Source of the DNA: Antedon bifida
Taxonomy: Eukaryota; Echinodermata; Crinoidea; Comatulida; Antedonidae
Assembly (NCBI GenBank): GCA_963402885.1
Contig: OY727098.1
Coordinates: forward strand, 18,400,717-18,464,716
Direction: 5' to 3'
DNA: 64,000 nt
This document shows, piece by piece, positions 46,340-59,489 of this stretch. The position numbers and the translations under genes are program-made. Position 1 is the first letter of the stretch. Each line of letters begins with the position of its first letter. Below the pieces are notes generated by a model, which saw nothing but the letters and a program-made list of their open reading frames with translations, ran no database searches and was not told the origin of the DNA.

Positions 46340-49030
46340 TGTACAAAAAAATAAAATCGCGGCCCGGGCCACGTAGATTACATAATAACGAACGTTAACA
46401 AAAATATACATTTTATAAAATAGGTTAATTTAGATAATAAACTATTCTCAATTGGTGGTAATTAAACGTGTCACTACATTTTAAAATTGTGGGCTTTGAT
46501 CACATTGGTCATTTCAATAACTGAACACTGTTATCTGTCAATACATAAATAGGCCATATGATTTAATATAAAAAACATATTGACAGCTAAATACTAGAAA
46601 CGACTAAAGGTAGGGGCTATATCAGCAAAAGTCCCAAGGTCTTGTTGTCGCCATTGCCTAATTAAGTCAATTGCGATTTAGTATTTTGTAGGCCTAATTA
46701 ATACTAAAAGGATATAGTTATATGAGACGCAGACGATTAATTTTGATGAGCCATGGGCTTCAAAATGTCATCTTAAAACATTACAGACAATTATGACGAA
46801 AATAGCACAACTTTAGTAGCTACTGGCACAGACATTGAAGAATTATTAATGATAAAATCGTAGTAAAGGATTTGAAGCAATTAAAGAACGAAGAAATGGC
46901 ATATGGAAAATGGGGATATACAGTTTGGCAGCAGGCCTGCTTATTAACACAGATTGTCAGTCTAAATTCAAATGAATGGGACAAACAAATTTGTTTCAGA
47001 ATATACAGTAGCAAACATTATATATTAATATATAAGGTTTGTTTAATCGTTTAAATAACGGAGACTGTGTTAGTCTTATGGAAAATGTAATTCCGCCCTC
47101 TATATGTGATCGAAAGTTTTGTTGGGAGGTACACTAGGGCTACATGTGTACGTTTTCTGCATCAGTACCTCTGTGTGTATTATATTATACGGATAGCAGC
47201 AGTATACTATAATATAGTGTATTGCTATTCAAACATAAAACCACTTTCACACACAGAAATAGCTGTGAGACGGTAACTAAGCGTACGTCTGATTATTTGT
47301 GGAATATAGCGAAAACCATGAAGTAAAATAAAGCATCAAAATCACATTGTCCTTTCACTGGAGATTACACCGACAATTGCTCTTAACATTTAATTACAGA
47401 TTGTAAATCATCTGAGGTGCTAGAAATAGCACATAAATATGCATTGATCTTCTTTAGGTAATAATAATAATAATAGACATTTTTGATAAATTGATAAATA
47501 ACAGCAATACCGCCATCTACTGTCTAAAGATTGTGAAAAACTATTTAGTTCTATAAAAATACACAAATGATTTATGATATGATGTGTAGACCTATACCTT
47601 ATATGGTTATACACTTTAGAATTTTGTTCAATCAAAACCTATTTAGTCCCACAAGACGACATTTAAAAAGTAGTTGATCGTCCTCTCCGGCATCCGAATA
47701 TAGTCCCGATGGGTGGGTTTCCCTTTCCCACAAACAAGCTACATTTCAAAGCTATTTTGTATAGAAAATCGTATTCAGATCATGTGTGTTTTGGTAGGCC
47801 TAATTTACAAGCAAAACAATAATCGTACCTCATTTTGTTTCTTAACGGTCCACCCCTGGCCCTGGTCCTTCATTCGACATTTTTTTTTAAAACAACGTTC
47901 ACTAACACTTTTTCATGGCCTGTCATACCTATAGGAGATGATGATTGCCTTCGAATAAACCCAAGAGAAGATAATACAGATTTTCCTCGCAATATTTAAA
48001 TTATGTCGTGTAATATTAATATAATATTTTTAATTATTTAAAACAATAATAGTGACTATGACAAATAAATATTGTCATTAAATCGGTCAAACTTTCATTC
48101 GTTCATTCTAAAACTGAAATCTTCTTGTTCAAAAGGAAGTGGTTATAGTAGTAGTTGACAGGTTAAGATGTAAAGGTGCGGCACACCTGAGCATGAGTCA
48201 TTAGGCGGGAAATGTTGCTTATTCCCGGCTAAGAAAAATGTAATACGGAAACAATCCAGCCAGCCTGGTACAAACAGCAGCCTATACAGACACTATGAGA
48301 AACAACAGGACAAACGATAAAATGTCACTAGCGAGCGTGTTAGATATGGAGTAAGATATTCTCTGGATCATGATTTTAGGACTAAATTCATAACTATGAG
48401 ATTCATTAAAGTCAATGATGAAATCAAGACGAACTCGTTAGGTTGAAATGTGGAATAGGCCTAAGAAAGATAAAACATATGCCGACTTTATTGTTACATT
48501 AACAAGGTTATAGTTACATGTAATATTATATTAGATTTTATAGAAAATATATGATAACTGGTACATTTACATACAATATGCCCTAGAGTAGGGCCTGCTA
48601 AAGTACGTCATTGGCCTACATTGGTTTTAGGACCCAACGCAATATAATATAATATTAAATAATTTGATCAGTCCCAAGGGACCGATCAACTTCTGCTTGC
48701 GATTGGTCAACTTTAGAACTTAAAAACAAAATATTATACCTAATATTTTTATTTTTTAATTAACCGTGCATGTAGAATAGAATAATAAACCTATATCATT
48801 CTCCATTTAATATTACAACTGTTTCAGAGTTTATTTTATAAGGAAATTAGGAAGATAATCACACACAAATATCTTGTTTACATTATCCAATATGTTTAAA
48901 TATTATTAAACCTAACAGCTGTTATGATTAGTATCTTGTCAATTCACATTTTACTTTACAAATTAATAATCAAGAAATTCTATTGAAAGCGTGTGAAACG
49001 ATGAAGTTGAGAACTGTATTTGGGAGATTG
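46340..49030. other. Intergenic stretch, no gene recognised
   Basis: AT-rich with short open frames of no recognisable family, a TAA microsatellite at about 47459-47475, and scattered TAGGCCTA octamers. A gcgattggtcaac block at about 48698 recalls the core of family B. Confidence 0.5.
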
Positions 49031-49032
49031 CA

Positions 49033-49215
49033 ACTATGTCAAGATTCGAACTCGTTTCTTTTGGTATGCATGGTATAGGCCTAATAGTCGTACCATTAGA
49101 CCAGTTGACCAGTGAGTCTTTCGATATTGCTCAAACATTATGATGGTCAATACAAGCGGCTGTGACGTTGGTCGTGTAGGCGAAAGGTCTCAGGTTCGAG
49201 TCCCAACGGTGAACC
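49033..49215. repeat. Two tRNA-like segments in opposite orientation
   Basis: Minus strand 49033-49115: A-box-like tggtctaatggtacgac and B-box-like agttcgaatct. Plus strand about 49140-49215: B-box-like ggttcgagtccc preceded by ggtcgtgtaggcg. Both are imperfect and neither folds into a full cloverleaf by eye. Likely tRNA-derived SINE heads. Confidence 0.4.
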
Positions 49216-52200
49216 TCTCATCAACATTTCCTCTAGCATTACATTATGTAGTTAAGCTGTCTTCAGAATTAATCATGTCAATTTCAGATCACAGTTGGGC
49301 TTACCATATAATGCATGTGATAAATAAATCTGTATTTATTGTTTATGTTTGTCCTTTCTCGTACGCGACACAAACGACCACGTCCTTTCAATTCTATCTG
49401 GAGATTTCTCTCCATGACTTACATTATATTATATTTTCATTTAATTATTGTTTTTAAAATCATTAATTATACAAGAAAAAAATGCATGTACATTATTTTA
49501 ATTTAACTGTATTAAAATTTGTGTTCAGTATCATATCAGTAGGCCTATCTGTGATACAGAATCGCATGTTTTACTTGTGATGCCTGTATCATAGACCCTA
49601 GCCGATACCGTAACTACCTTCCACGATACAAGAACCACATGGGATGCTGTATTATGGAGTTTGCCTATGATACTCGACAAATTAATACTTTCATATAGGC
49701 CTATTGGCCAATATTTAAACTCAACAAGTGACCTGAATAAAACTATAACTATAAAGGTCAGAGCTAAGGGTTATTAATATTATCTGTTAGATATAATACC
49801 ATTAAAATAATATTGATACAAGTCAAAGTATATTTCCTTTGAAATATGACCTATATGTGTTAGAATTATTATACAGGAAATTATAAAATAGAAATAAATG
49901 ACGCAATTTGAAATGTATATATACACACACGTATAAAACCTGTACATTTTAGACATTTTATGCATAAGATTTTCAGTTGTAAGACATTTCTTCATTTCTA
50001 TGGGCCTCTATTATTACATTGTAGAGCCTACATTGCACATTGTACAACCTGTTGTTATTGCAGGTAATAATTGTATATCAGATTACCACTTATCTGGATA
50101 AACCAACTATTTGAATGAAAAATACGGAAAGAAGAATTTTTGGTTGAACGCCCCTATTTGAAAATTGGAAAGTCCGCAAACCGCACTCCTCTTTGGATCG
50201 AATCCAAGCGTAACCCAAGCGTCATCAATTCTTATCCAGGTGAGGTAAGCACGAAATAAACTCATACTATTCATATATTGAACAAGACACCGTTAACCAC
50301 CGAGCAATGGCAGACATCTTTAAATTAAAGTAAGGGATACCAGGATGCCTTTTAATCCACCAATGAATAAATCAGATCAACACTGATTGAGAAAAGAGGA
50401 AAATTAAAGATGTATTGTCCCCCAAAAACATGAAAAATGAAGATTAATTAAATCAGACTTTGAATAGGTTATTTTGTAGTTTTGATAAAGTTAATCACTT
50501 CCGTAGAAAAAAAAATGTTTTCACTTATAAAATAACATATAGGGCCTAAATGGTTAAATTCAACCAAAAATCCATTGGCTGGCAAGCAATTTGACAATTT
50601 TTTGCTTTAAAATACAGTTTTTTCAGGTAAATACAATTTTTTGAGATCCGATTTTTGATCAAATGTTATGTGACATTAAAATTCCATATTCAACAAAAAA
50701 AATGTTAAAAATTATTTTTCAGGGGGAAAATACATCTTTAAATAAAACGATATAGAAGATGTTATATAGTGTTTATATAACGATCAGGCCTTGTATGTTG
50801 ACGATGAGAATTGGCTAAAAGAGTGATTTTAAATGAACTGCATATTCTACTTATAGTTGCGGTTAAAAACAATAAGGGTGGGAATGGGGAGGTGGGAAGA
50901 GTTCCCCTCTATTGTGGATTTCTAGATTCTGAAATATACAATAATAGCATACGCATACATTATATATTATCGACATTGTTATGGATTGTTTATTAAGTTT
51001 ACTTAATAGACTGTACAATGAATTAGAACTTTTAGATAAAATACCAAATAGCACCCGAGGTAATTTGCACGTTTCTTTGTGGTTAATACAAAAGCCCAAC
51101 AATCGCAGGCCTTGGGTATTTTGACGATGATAATAAATAGCAAATAATGATGATGATTCACGTAAGGGTGGAAGGGGAATTCCCCAGGTATACCAATTGT
51201 TTCAAAGAACTAAACGAGGGAAATATCAAAGGTGAAAGTTGATATTTAAAAGGGTGATAATATCCTGTATTGTACCAATTGCGGAATTACCACTTGCCAT
51301 GCCCTCTAATACTCTACTACTAAGAACAGATCTTGACAAACTAAAAACAACAAACTATAGTGCAGATAATCCTGTAATATAAACGATTATTATTTAACGC
51401 AACGAAGATAGGCAAACGTATACACAACCAATCACAAGCGACAGTTATAATGACACATCGCTTGTGATTGGTTAAATTATTTGTTTCTCTACGCATGTCC
51501 TCTTCATGTGGAAATAATAGAAATCTTGTTGCAATCAGATTACGAGAAAATTGTAGGCTACACATTGTGATGAAGATGAAGATTTAAATAGCACATTAAA
51601 ACATTTATGTGTAAATAAGTATGTTGATTAACATAATATTACGTGTTAGCCAGATGTCCATAAAATATTATAAAGACTAATTGTTATATTATACCATCTG
51701 CTCAGATGAATTATGAGTCATACAAAAGCAAATTTTATAAACCGGTGGACAAAAAGAAAATGTTTTACCTTATAGTTTAAACAGTACACACAACGTTGAG
51801 AACTGACATATGTGTGCATTTCATGAATGGTTAATAATGCACCGGAGTACGATTCACAGGCCCTTATTTGGCTGAAATATAAAGGCCTTTGACAAAGAAT
51901 GTCAAGTTAATGAAAATACACAATGCCTTATTTAAAAATGTATACCTTTCAACATTATTCACATCATACATAGCCTACAGTACAAAATGTGAAAATGAGC
52001 CAAAAAATATCTTTCGCTAATCGAGGTTTGGCTCCTGTCACAAAAATAAATTGGTCAAAATGCATAAATTTCAATTCAATAAGAAAGAAACAACAACTAT
52101 ATAAAAGAAATAAAGTAAACAAGGGCTGACATTAATATTTTTGCAAAAGTAAAGATTTAACTTCATTTATGAATTTAAATCTTGAAGAGGTACATTTTAT

Positions 52201-52250
52201 AGCTAAGGGTATAGGCCTAAATTATTCCAAAGTTGAGCTCTATTAAAAGA
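49216..52250. other. Intergenic stretch, mostly featureless
   Basis: Includes a T-arm-like ttggatcgaatccaa near 50192-50206 and a strong 16-bp palindrome at 51426-51473. No supported gene; the short frames lack family signatures. Confidence 0.5.
51426..51473. repeat. Family B core palindrome
   Basis: aaccaatcacaagcga (51426-51441) and tcgcttgtgattggtt (51458-51473) are perfect 16-bp complements separated by 16 bases. The same core motif is in the centre of family B MITEs; cgcaacgaa and ctacgcatgtcc outside are decayed arms. Confidence 0.6.
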
Positions 52251-52259
52251 AATTGATAT

Positions 52260-52800
52260 AATAAACGGAAACATCAACAAAATAAATTTCCAAGGAAACG
52301 ATGAAGCAACCAAAACCCACTGAAAGCAACCAAAACCCACTACGCAATCAACATAAAAGCCTATCATAAAACAACTTTCTGAACAAGTGAGCAGTCAAAT
52401 AGAGCGGACCAAATTCATCCGGGAACAACTAAACTGTACACAGCCATCAGACCAATGTAACAACCCAATACAAACATAGCAATAAAAGCCAATCTACAAT
52501 GAACCACTTTCCAAGGAAACAGTCAAGCAACAAACCAAATTTACCAAGGAAACCGGACAACCGAATCAAACAAACCGATAAAACCACCAAAGGCAAACAA
52601 ACTTGCCATTATTATTCCAAGTCAATACAAAATTTCCAAACAACCAAGAAAACAACCAAACCAACAATATAAATCCATTATGAACCAACAAATTAAACCA
52701 GGGAGGTATAAAATGTTACCTCCCTGATTCAAACTTCAAAGGTAACAACCAACGAAACACCAACGACCAACATGGTACACGCATTCAAAAAACGGCATCT
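52260..52800. repeat. G-poor A/C-rich degenerate repeat tract
   Basis: About 540 bases dominated by A and C on the plus strand, with loosely repeated aaccaac, ccaaggaaac and gcaaccaaaaccca blocks. A 10-bp hairpin (cagggaggta, tacctccctg) at about 52698-52727 is embedded. No open frame with family similarity. Confidence 0.6.
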
Positions 52801-52854
52801 AGTCAAAAGAGAAATACAACAGTCGTCGTATACTCAGTATTGTATTCTAACATA

Positions 52855-53016
52855 TAAAGCCTTGTCTACACTATCAAACTTTATGTGTCAAAAAAATGTG
52901 ATGTGTCCATATATGGACATGATGATGTCATATCACTACCATATTTAAGCATAGCACTACCATATATGGGCACATCAAACTTTTTTGACAAAGTTTGATA
53001 GTGTAGACAAGGCTTA
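52855..53016. mobile_element. Family A MITE (copy 7), opposite orientation
   Basis: taaagccttgtctacacta and tagtgtagacaaggctta ends. The aaactttatgtgtcaaaa arm comes first, so the copy is inverted relative to the intronic ones. The only full copy outside the FRAS1-like gene. Confidence 0.8.
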
Positions 53017-53154
53017 ACAGTAACATATTCTAAATGCATCAACAATATAAACATTCACTGAATGCATAACGTTTTTTTAAATATAGAAAGCGTAATGTAA
53101 TTAACAAAGAATGTATACATATTATTTGAAACAGGCAACGCCCTCTAACCGTAA

Positions 53155-53314
53155 TGCTTGGTTCAAACTAGAGACGCAACACAAGGACGTAACGCAACGT
53201 AAGTTTAGTTGACCAATCACAAGCGATGGATTATTCGAACTGTCGCTTGTCATTTGTCAACACACTTGCGTTGCGTTTACGTCCTTGCGTTACGTCGTAA
53301 TGGGAACCAAGCTT
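53155..53314. mobile_element. Palindromic MITE, family B (copy 3)
   Basis: tgcttggttcaaactag and gtaatgggaaccaagctt ends; inside, gacgtaacgcaacg..ttgaccaatcacaagcga mirrors tcgcttgtcatttgtcaa..cgttgcgtttacgtcc. The best preserved copy and a reference for the family. Confidence 0.75.
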
Positions 53315-53319
53315 AAGCT

Positions 53320-56300
53320 CCTGTAAGCGCCCGATAATCAAGGCCCCATTGCGCTAAGGTATGCAGTAGTGAATAACCCTCGGGAGGAAGGTAGATCTTG
53401 AAGGGTGTAATTGTATAATCCCAAATAAAAAGGGATACGCTAGATGTAGGTCGACCAGGATATGCAGTAACAGTACCAAAGGAAGATTATAGTCACTGAA
53501 ACATTTCCTCGCATAATGGCACGGAATATTTAAATTCTCAATTCAATTAGTTTTTGTACTTTATCGCAAAAATAATAATAGCTAATATATAACAGGGATG
53601 AGTGAAAATAAGCAATTCAAGAAAACAAACAAACAAGTGTCCACACTTCATCGTTGAAAATAATAGAATGGAATATATACAAATACACACACATAAGCAT
53701 CTCTAAAGACTATCGCATGAGAGAGAAGCAGTTGGAATCAAGAGATGGAACAATTTCGATATGGAAACTATATACAGTCCCTCTTTTTCTATAGAATTTT
53801 CTCCTACTAAACCCTGGATTCGCCCGAGCGAGATTACATAGAAGTGAAGGGAGTAGTCGACTGTCGACTCTATAGGCATACTGAACTTTAAAAAAATGTG
53901 AAGATTAGTTCTATACCATAACCAGTATGATACCTATGTCATTCTCTTTTTTCTTTAGGCCTATGTAATCCAGCTTACACCAATATACCGAATTATTACT
54001 ACGGGTTCTTACAGTATATCAGAAAATCTTTATTTTCCTTATTTGTATACAAAGATAGAAAATTGCCATTTTTATCAAAGTGTACGTTAAAATCGACTAA
54101 CCACGCTCATTCAATAAAACACAATAAATGTATTCCTTACGGTTCTAAACCTTTTATTATACAGAAGTACAATGCGGTTATGGGTACTAAGAAAGCAACT
54201 AAACGAGTACTTAAAGATATGATCCTGACATCCGTTAATTTAGAAATCAGTAAAGCGATTTAATCAAAAGCCTAAAGTTATTGTATATCTGCAACCTACA
54301 CAACCGTCAACATGCGTCAAGATAACGCAACAAGTCTTATATCTTAACATTTGATTACGATTATGAATAGAGGGTGATTAACTTATAACTAGAATATTCA
54401 TGGAAAGGATTTCGTCCACCCAGTGGGCCTAGTGGGCTTAACCAGCATGCCAATTAGATCGAGCGAACTGAGTTGCTTATCTCTCTTATTTTACCTCTCC
54501 AGATGGTGCAGCCTAAATTGTATTGAAGTATAAGAGACGGAAGCACTGAAACCAGGCGAACATACCTAAGAAGTGGAGGAGAGGTAGGCCAACATAAAGA
54601 GGTACAAAAGCAAAGTGCAGTTAGCAGTGTAAGACCAAATCCTGAGTGATGAATTGTAGCAACCGAAGTTCTGTTATGCTAACTATTTTTCAACAGAAAG
54701 TTTTTCTACGATTCTTCAAATTTCGCAGTTTCTTCAGATTGAAATATTGCATACAAAAAAAGAAAGGACACCATTATTTAAAATAATTAGTAATACATAC
54801 AACACGTTGTATGTTTGTATTTTTACATCGACTCTTTCAAACCTTTTATACCCCATGATATTGATTCAATGTCGTACTCCATTTTGCCTTAACCACCTTA
54901 GGTTACTAACTAATTTATTCATTATCGCAAGTAATCGAAATAGAAAAAACGCACTATATTTAGTTACATAATCCATTAGTACCCGCAAGTCACGTGAAAA
55001 ATACAGACATTTGGGCTATTTTGATAGTTGGCATGGCCCGATGAATCTAAATACAGCATATTTCTTTTGATACTGTCTGAAAATGGAGAATTCTCTATGG
55101 TCTGAAATAACTATATGGTTTAACAAACTCATCAATTAAACTAAATTGCTGCATGTAAAGTCTTGTATAGATAATATTTTGTGCAAATTGTATTTCATAT
55201 TTATCCGAAAATCTATATTTTATGCCTAAACAAAAGGCCATAGAAAAGACCAGTTTTCCATTTACTGATTGGGCATCCCTGTTAAAATGTTATGAATAAA
55301 ATAAATACAAACTCGATTTGTAAAAGAAAAGAGAGAAACGCTCGGCGGCTCACAGTGAACGACATAACATAGATGATAAAATCTGGGATAATGAAGTGAT
55401 CACAACTAAGATTTGAAATCGAAAATTTTTTTTGTAGTGCCATTTTTTTAGACCACCGATGAGTTTTTCAACTCAACTTTTCATTAGCACCTTTCATGTT
55501 TTTTCGGCATGTGAAGCTCAATAAATAAAATTAATGGGTAATCGGGTGCGGGCTCCTATTAAACAATTTTGGGAATATACATTCAATTTGTCTGTATTTA
55601 TTCAGCTTGAATTTAGTATATGTTATATCATCTACCAGTAAGTGCATAAGGCATATACTTTTATTTTCTTATTGAAATCTAACAGCTGATTATTTCTCAC
55701 GTTTGTCTTGCAAACAAAAGGTGTAACAGCTAGCAAACGTTGAATAACGTCTGTATACCCCGAATTTTGATTGTATTGATGGAAACACCTGTGACGTTAT
55801 CTATAATGTCTAGTCTTTATACGGTTTTTTTTGTTCTAATAAATATTGAATGCATTGTTTAAATGTAGGCCTTTGCTATTTATTCCAGATCTAATACGTA
55901 GCTTTATTCAATATGAATAATAACAATAACACACAATTATACACAATCGAAATAACACGTCTCATGACTGCCACATAAAACATCTTAAATAGCTTAAGTA
56001 GGCCTATAAATAATAGTAGGCCTATTTCATCCCGGCTCCTGGCAGTTCTATTTTAACTGTTTTGTTTGTCTCTACTCGAACACAAATAAGAACACAAATA
56101 AGATAGTTTAACAAGAAAATTTTAATCATGTATTTTACCGCCATTTTTCATTTCTACATTTTAATTAACTGAACTTTAACTAAAAAAATTTCAAATGAGA
56201 AAAAATATGGTTAATACTGAATTCTGGCATCTTATTATGTAAATATACCTGTATTTTAACTACTTTAAACACTTACTTTTAATTGTCACAAATGTACTTA

Positions 56301-56770
56301 TATGTATATAATATATTCATCAATGAGAATTTAAATAAACGTGAGAAGAACTCACACAAGACAAAAAAACTGTTTTGTAATTGTACAGTTTTACTGTTCT
56401 CATTCTACCACTTCTAACAATAACGGCATCCATAATTTCAAAGTTTTTTTCAAAGTTTGACGAATTACAAACTGCGGTAAATCTTCTCTTTATGAATATT
56501 TTTTTCTTCGACAACAACGTATGCAATCCTCAACACATTTCAGTTTTGAAGAAATAAATAAGACCATAAACTATATAGAAGAAGCAATACATTAATTGAT
56601 CTGTAATACTGAAACTGAATCAAGATCTCAACAATGTTGTAGACATTTTTAGACAAGATTTAACATACAGTTCGAAAGTGATTTATAGTCGAAAGTTCAG
56701 TAAAAAGTTATCCTTTTTTTGAAAATACGTTCGACTGTATACAGTATTTATTGTAATATTCACGTTGAAA
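53320..56770. other. Intergenic stretch, no gene recognised
   Basis: AT-rich unique-looking sequence with a few short open frames (for example 54063-54263) that carry no recognisable motif. No inverted repeat longer than a few bases seen. Confidence 0.45.
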
Positions 56771-56774
56771 TAAT

Positions 56775-57010
56775 TTAATTGAATGGAAATTAATTATGAA
56801 AAAGTGGAGAGAAATGAATTGTGGGACATTATTTTAGATATTAAATAATGAATTGTTGTAGGAAATTAACTACATAAAAATGAATTGAATTAAGGGAAAT
56901 TTATTTAGATAAAAATTAGTTGAATTGTGGGAAATTAATTTAGATAAACATGAAATTTAATTGTGAATTGGAAAATACATTGAATTGTAGAAATAAATGG
57001 AATTGGGAAA
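56775..57010. repeat. Degenerate short repeat (gaattg-gaaattaattta)
   Basis: Variants of gaattgtgggaaattaatttagataaa recur about six times with many substitutions. An old minisatellite. Confidence 0.5.
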
Positions 57011-57579
57011 GTGTGAAGAAATAGGTACCTGGTGGAGATTAAAATGTTGCGAATGCTTTTCTTGTAATTCGATCATAAAGAGATGTAGAAATCACGAATT
57101 GTATTTATTATTTCCATCCCCTGTCTCACTCCCTTTCTAAATATATCTCGGCAATTATAGTGAATAAAGACGATGATGTAAAGCATTATACGGACGTATG
57201 TTTTCTGCATCGCATACTTTCGGAAAGGATCAGCCGGGTTACTATTTGGACATTGCAATTTCCTCTCTAAACCAATCCATACACCCTCTATAGCAATCTT
57301 ATCATGGAAACTTTTTTTTTTGGTATTGCAGGCTAGATAGCAGTAAATGTAATATTTCGCAGATCAGGCTTTTAATTATCTGTTCATACTACTTTCACCT
57401 ATTGCGGATACAATGTTACTTTAAAATGCTATGTTGCGACGAGTCTTCCCAACAGTGTTCACGTCAATGTTATATTATCAGTATCAACTCCTACATTCGA
57501 AAGAAATGATTTCATAATCATAACCTCCATGAGTCTCTCAGTGCAATTGAACACTCCCAAAGCCAGTTAAGTACACACA

Positions 57580-58120
57580 TGGTTTATTTTATGCGGCTTT
57601 AGGGTTGGATATACACGTATCCTTATTACGCTGAGCCAGGCTGATTCAGTTGGCGATGATGGTTATAACGTAATCTACCAAATCAAGATAAATTACCCAC
57701 TGACAGCTCACGTAATACTGACATATCTGAATTGAGATCATCTATGTGTCTATGCCTCATTTTCTGTTTATATTTTCCCTAGTTGCGTATTGACATATTC
57801 CCGGTAGCAGAGCTGACACAAGTTTTGTAAGCCATTGGGGCATGGCAAATACGTCCAAATTGACCTGTTTTGACCTCGTGACACGTGACAAGTCAGGCGG
57901 CAAAGGGGATTGTCAGCTAGTAGCAATGTGTCCCCCTTCTTACTGATTAGAATTAGAATTTCCCTGAGTTTTAAGTCGGCCTTCCTTGGCTGCCTTCACT
58001 GACACGTAAGGGACGTACAATTTTAATCCGCTGCTTTAATCGTTAAATAAATTTGGACTCAGTAGTCAACGCGCCACCTGGATAGAATGCACGTTTACAG
58101 TACTAATACATCTCTATTTC
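57580..58120. promoter_or_regulatory. Repeat-poor, less AT-rich block with DR4 and E-box motifs
   Basis: Contains a perfect direct repeat tgacct-gttt-tgacct (57861-57876), the DR4 layout of nuclear receptor response elements, and a CACGTG E-box at 57882-57887. The block lacks the MITE fragments seen elsewhere. Enhancer function is inferred from motifs only. Confidence 0.3.
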
Positions 58121-58737
58121 GTGTGAGATGCTTATCAGTGGCTCAATTCCAACATCTTGGTCTACATATGGACTTATCGCTTACAGAATTTTATTAATTA
58201 ATCGCTTTAGATTCTTGTATAGGGCTATTGGACACGTTCTGCAATTTAGTAAAAGGATGTGCCCACTCTACGCACTTTACTGAGCTGACTTAAAACGAAG
58301 AGTTAACATTTCGACAAAGGTGATTACTTTTTACATCAATAAACTAAAAAACATGAGTCGAAAGTCGTATAAATTTGCATTGATGTGTTTTGTAACATAG
58401 AAAAGCTCCAAGAACGGTTTTGGCATAATAAGCTTAATGCTAGTACATTTAATTTTCTCGACCTTTTAAAGCTCATAGTGATTGTTATCATATATTTTTA
58501 GAATGTTATAGGCAGTCATAGACAAAGTAATGTTTAACTTAACGATCCGTTATCAATTAAACTATATTTAGTAAACACATTTTCGAAATTCTTTCAAAAA
58601 ACGTGCGCTATCGTTTTTATTATGACTATAATTAATTTAACTACATATACATGGTCTCTTGGATCAGCAAAGCCTATAGAGACAAATGTAATAATTGAAT
58701 TGAACATTATTTCCAATTACTAATAACAAGACCACGT

Positions 58738-59190
58738 TTAAGAAATGTAGGCCTATGCTAAAATGATTATGTTAAAAAATGAATATGCTAGGATATGAAT
58801 TGTGTTAAGAAATGTATATGTTGAAATGATTATGTTAAGAAATGAATATGCTAAAATATGAATTGTGTTAAGAAATGTATGTATATGCTAAAATGATTAT
58901 GTTAAGAAATGAATATGCTAGAATATGATTATGTTATGAAATGAATATGCCAAAATATGAATTGTGTTAAGAAATGAATATGCTACAATATGAATTGTGT
59001 TAAGAAATGTATAGGCCTATGCTAAAATATGAATTGCGTTAAGAAATGTATGCCAAAATGATTATGTTAAGAAATAAATATGTTTAAGAAAATGAATACG
59101 CTAAGAAATTAATACGCCAAGTGGACGTGTTAAGAACTTAACATTTAAAGAGATTTACTGTATATGTTAAGTTATGAATATTATGAAATG
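58738..59190. repeat. Minisatellite of atatgctaaaatga / ttatgttaagaaatg units
   Basis: About 450 bases in which aatgaatatgctaaaatatga and attgtgttaagaaatgtat-type units alternate, roughly 16-18 bases per half unit, with several higher-order duplications. Not protein coding. Confidence 0.8.
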
Positions 59191-59403
59191 AATATATTTT
59201 TAGTAATAAAAGAAAAAAAAAAGACCACGTTATGCCTAAACAAGATTTGTAAAAGTGAAAAAGTGAAATGTAAATCGTCATATGATACAAAAATAAACAA
59301 ATAATACTGGTAATTATTAGGCCTAAAGCGAACAAAGTCGTCCCAATTTGAGATTTGAATGCGTATTTTATTTTCTTGATATGCATAAAGTACGCCGTGC
59401 ATG

Positions 59404-59480
59404 ATTACCGCTGATTTGAAATGTGAGCGATCATCCCGATTCGAACGCAGACTCCATTTTGTATGTATGCCATACCATTC
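59404..59480 (-). repeat. tRNA-like segment
   Basis: On the minus strand tggttgaatggtatggca (A-box-like) precedes gcgttcgaatcggga (B-box-like) by about 30 bases. Similar in design to the segment at 49033-49115. SINE head or tRNA pseudogene. Confidence 0.4.
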
Positions 59481-59489
59481 AACCACTAC

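Noticed and set aside
49140-49457. 105-residue plus-strand frame
   Set aside because: Begins in a tRNA-like segment and has no family pattern; codon use looks like translated AT-rich spacer.
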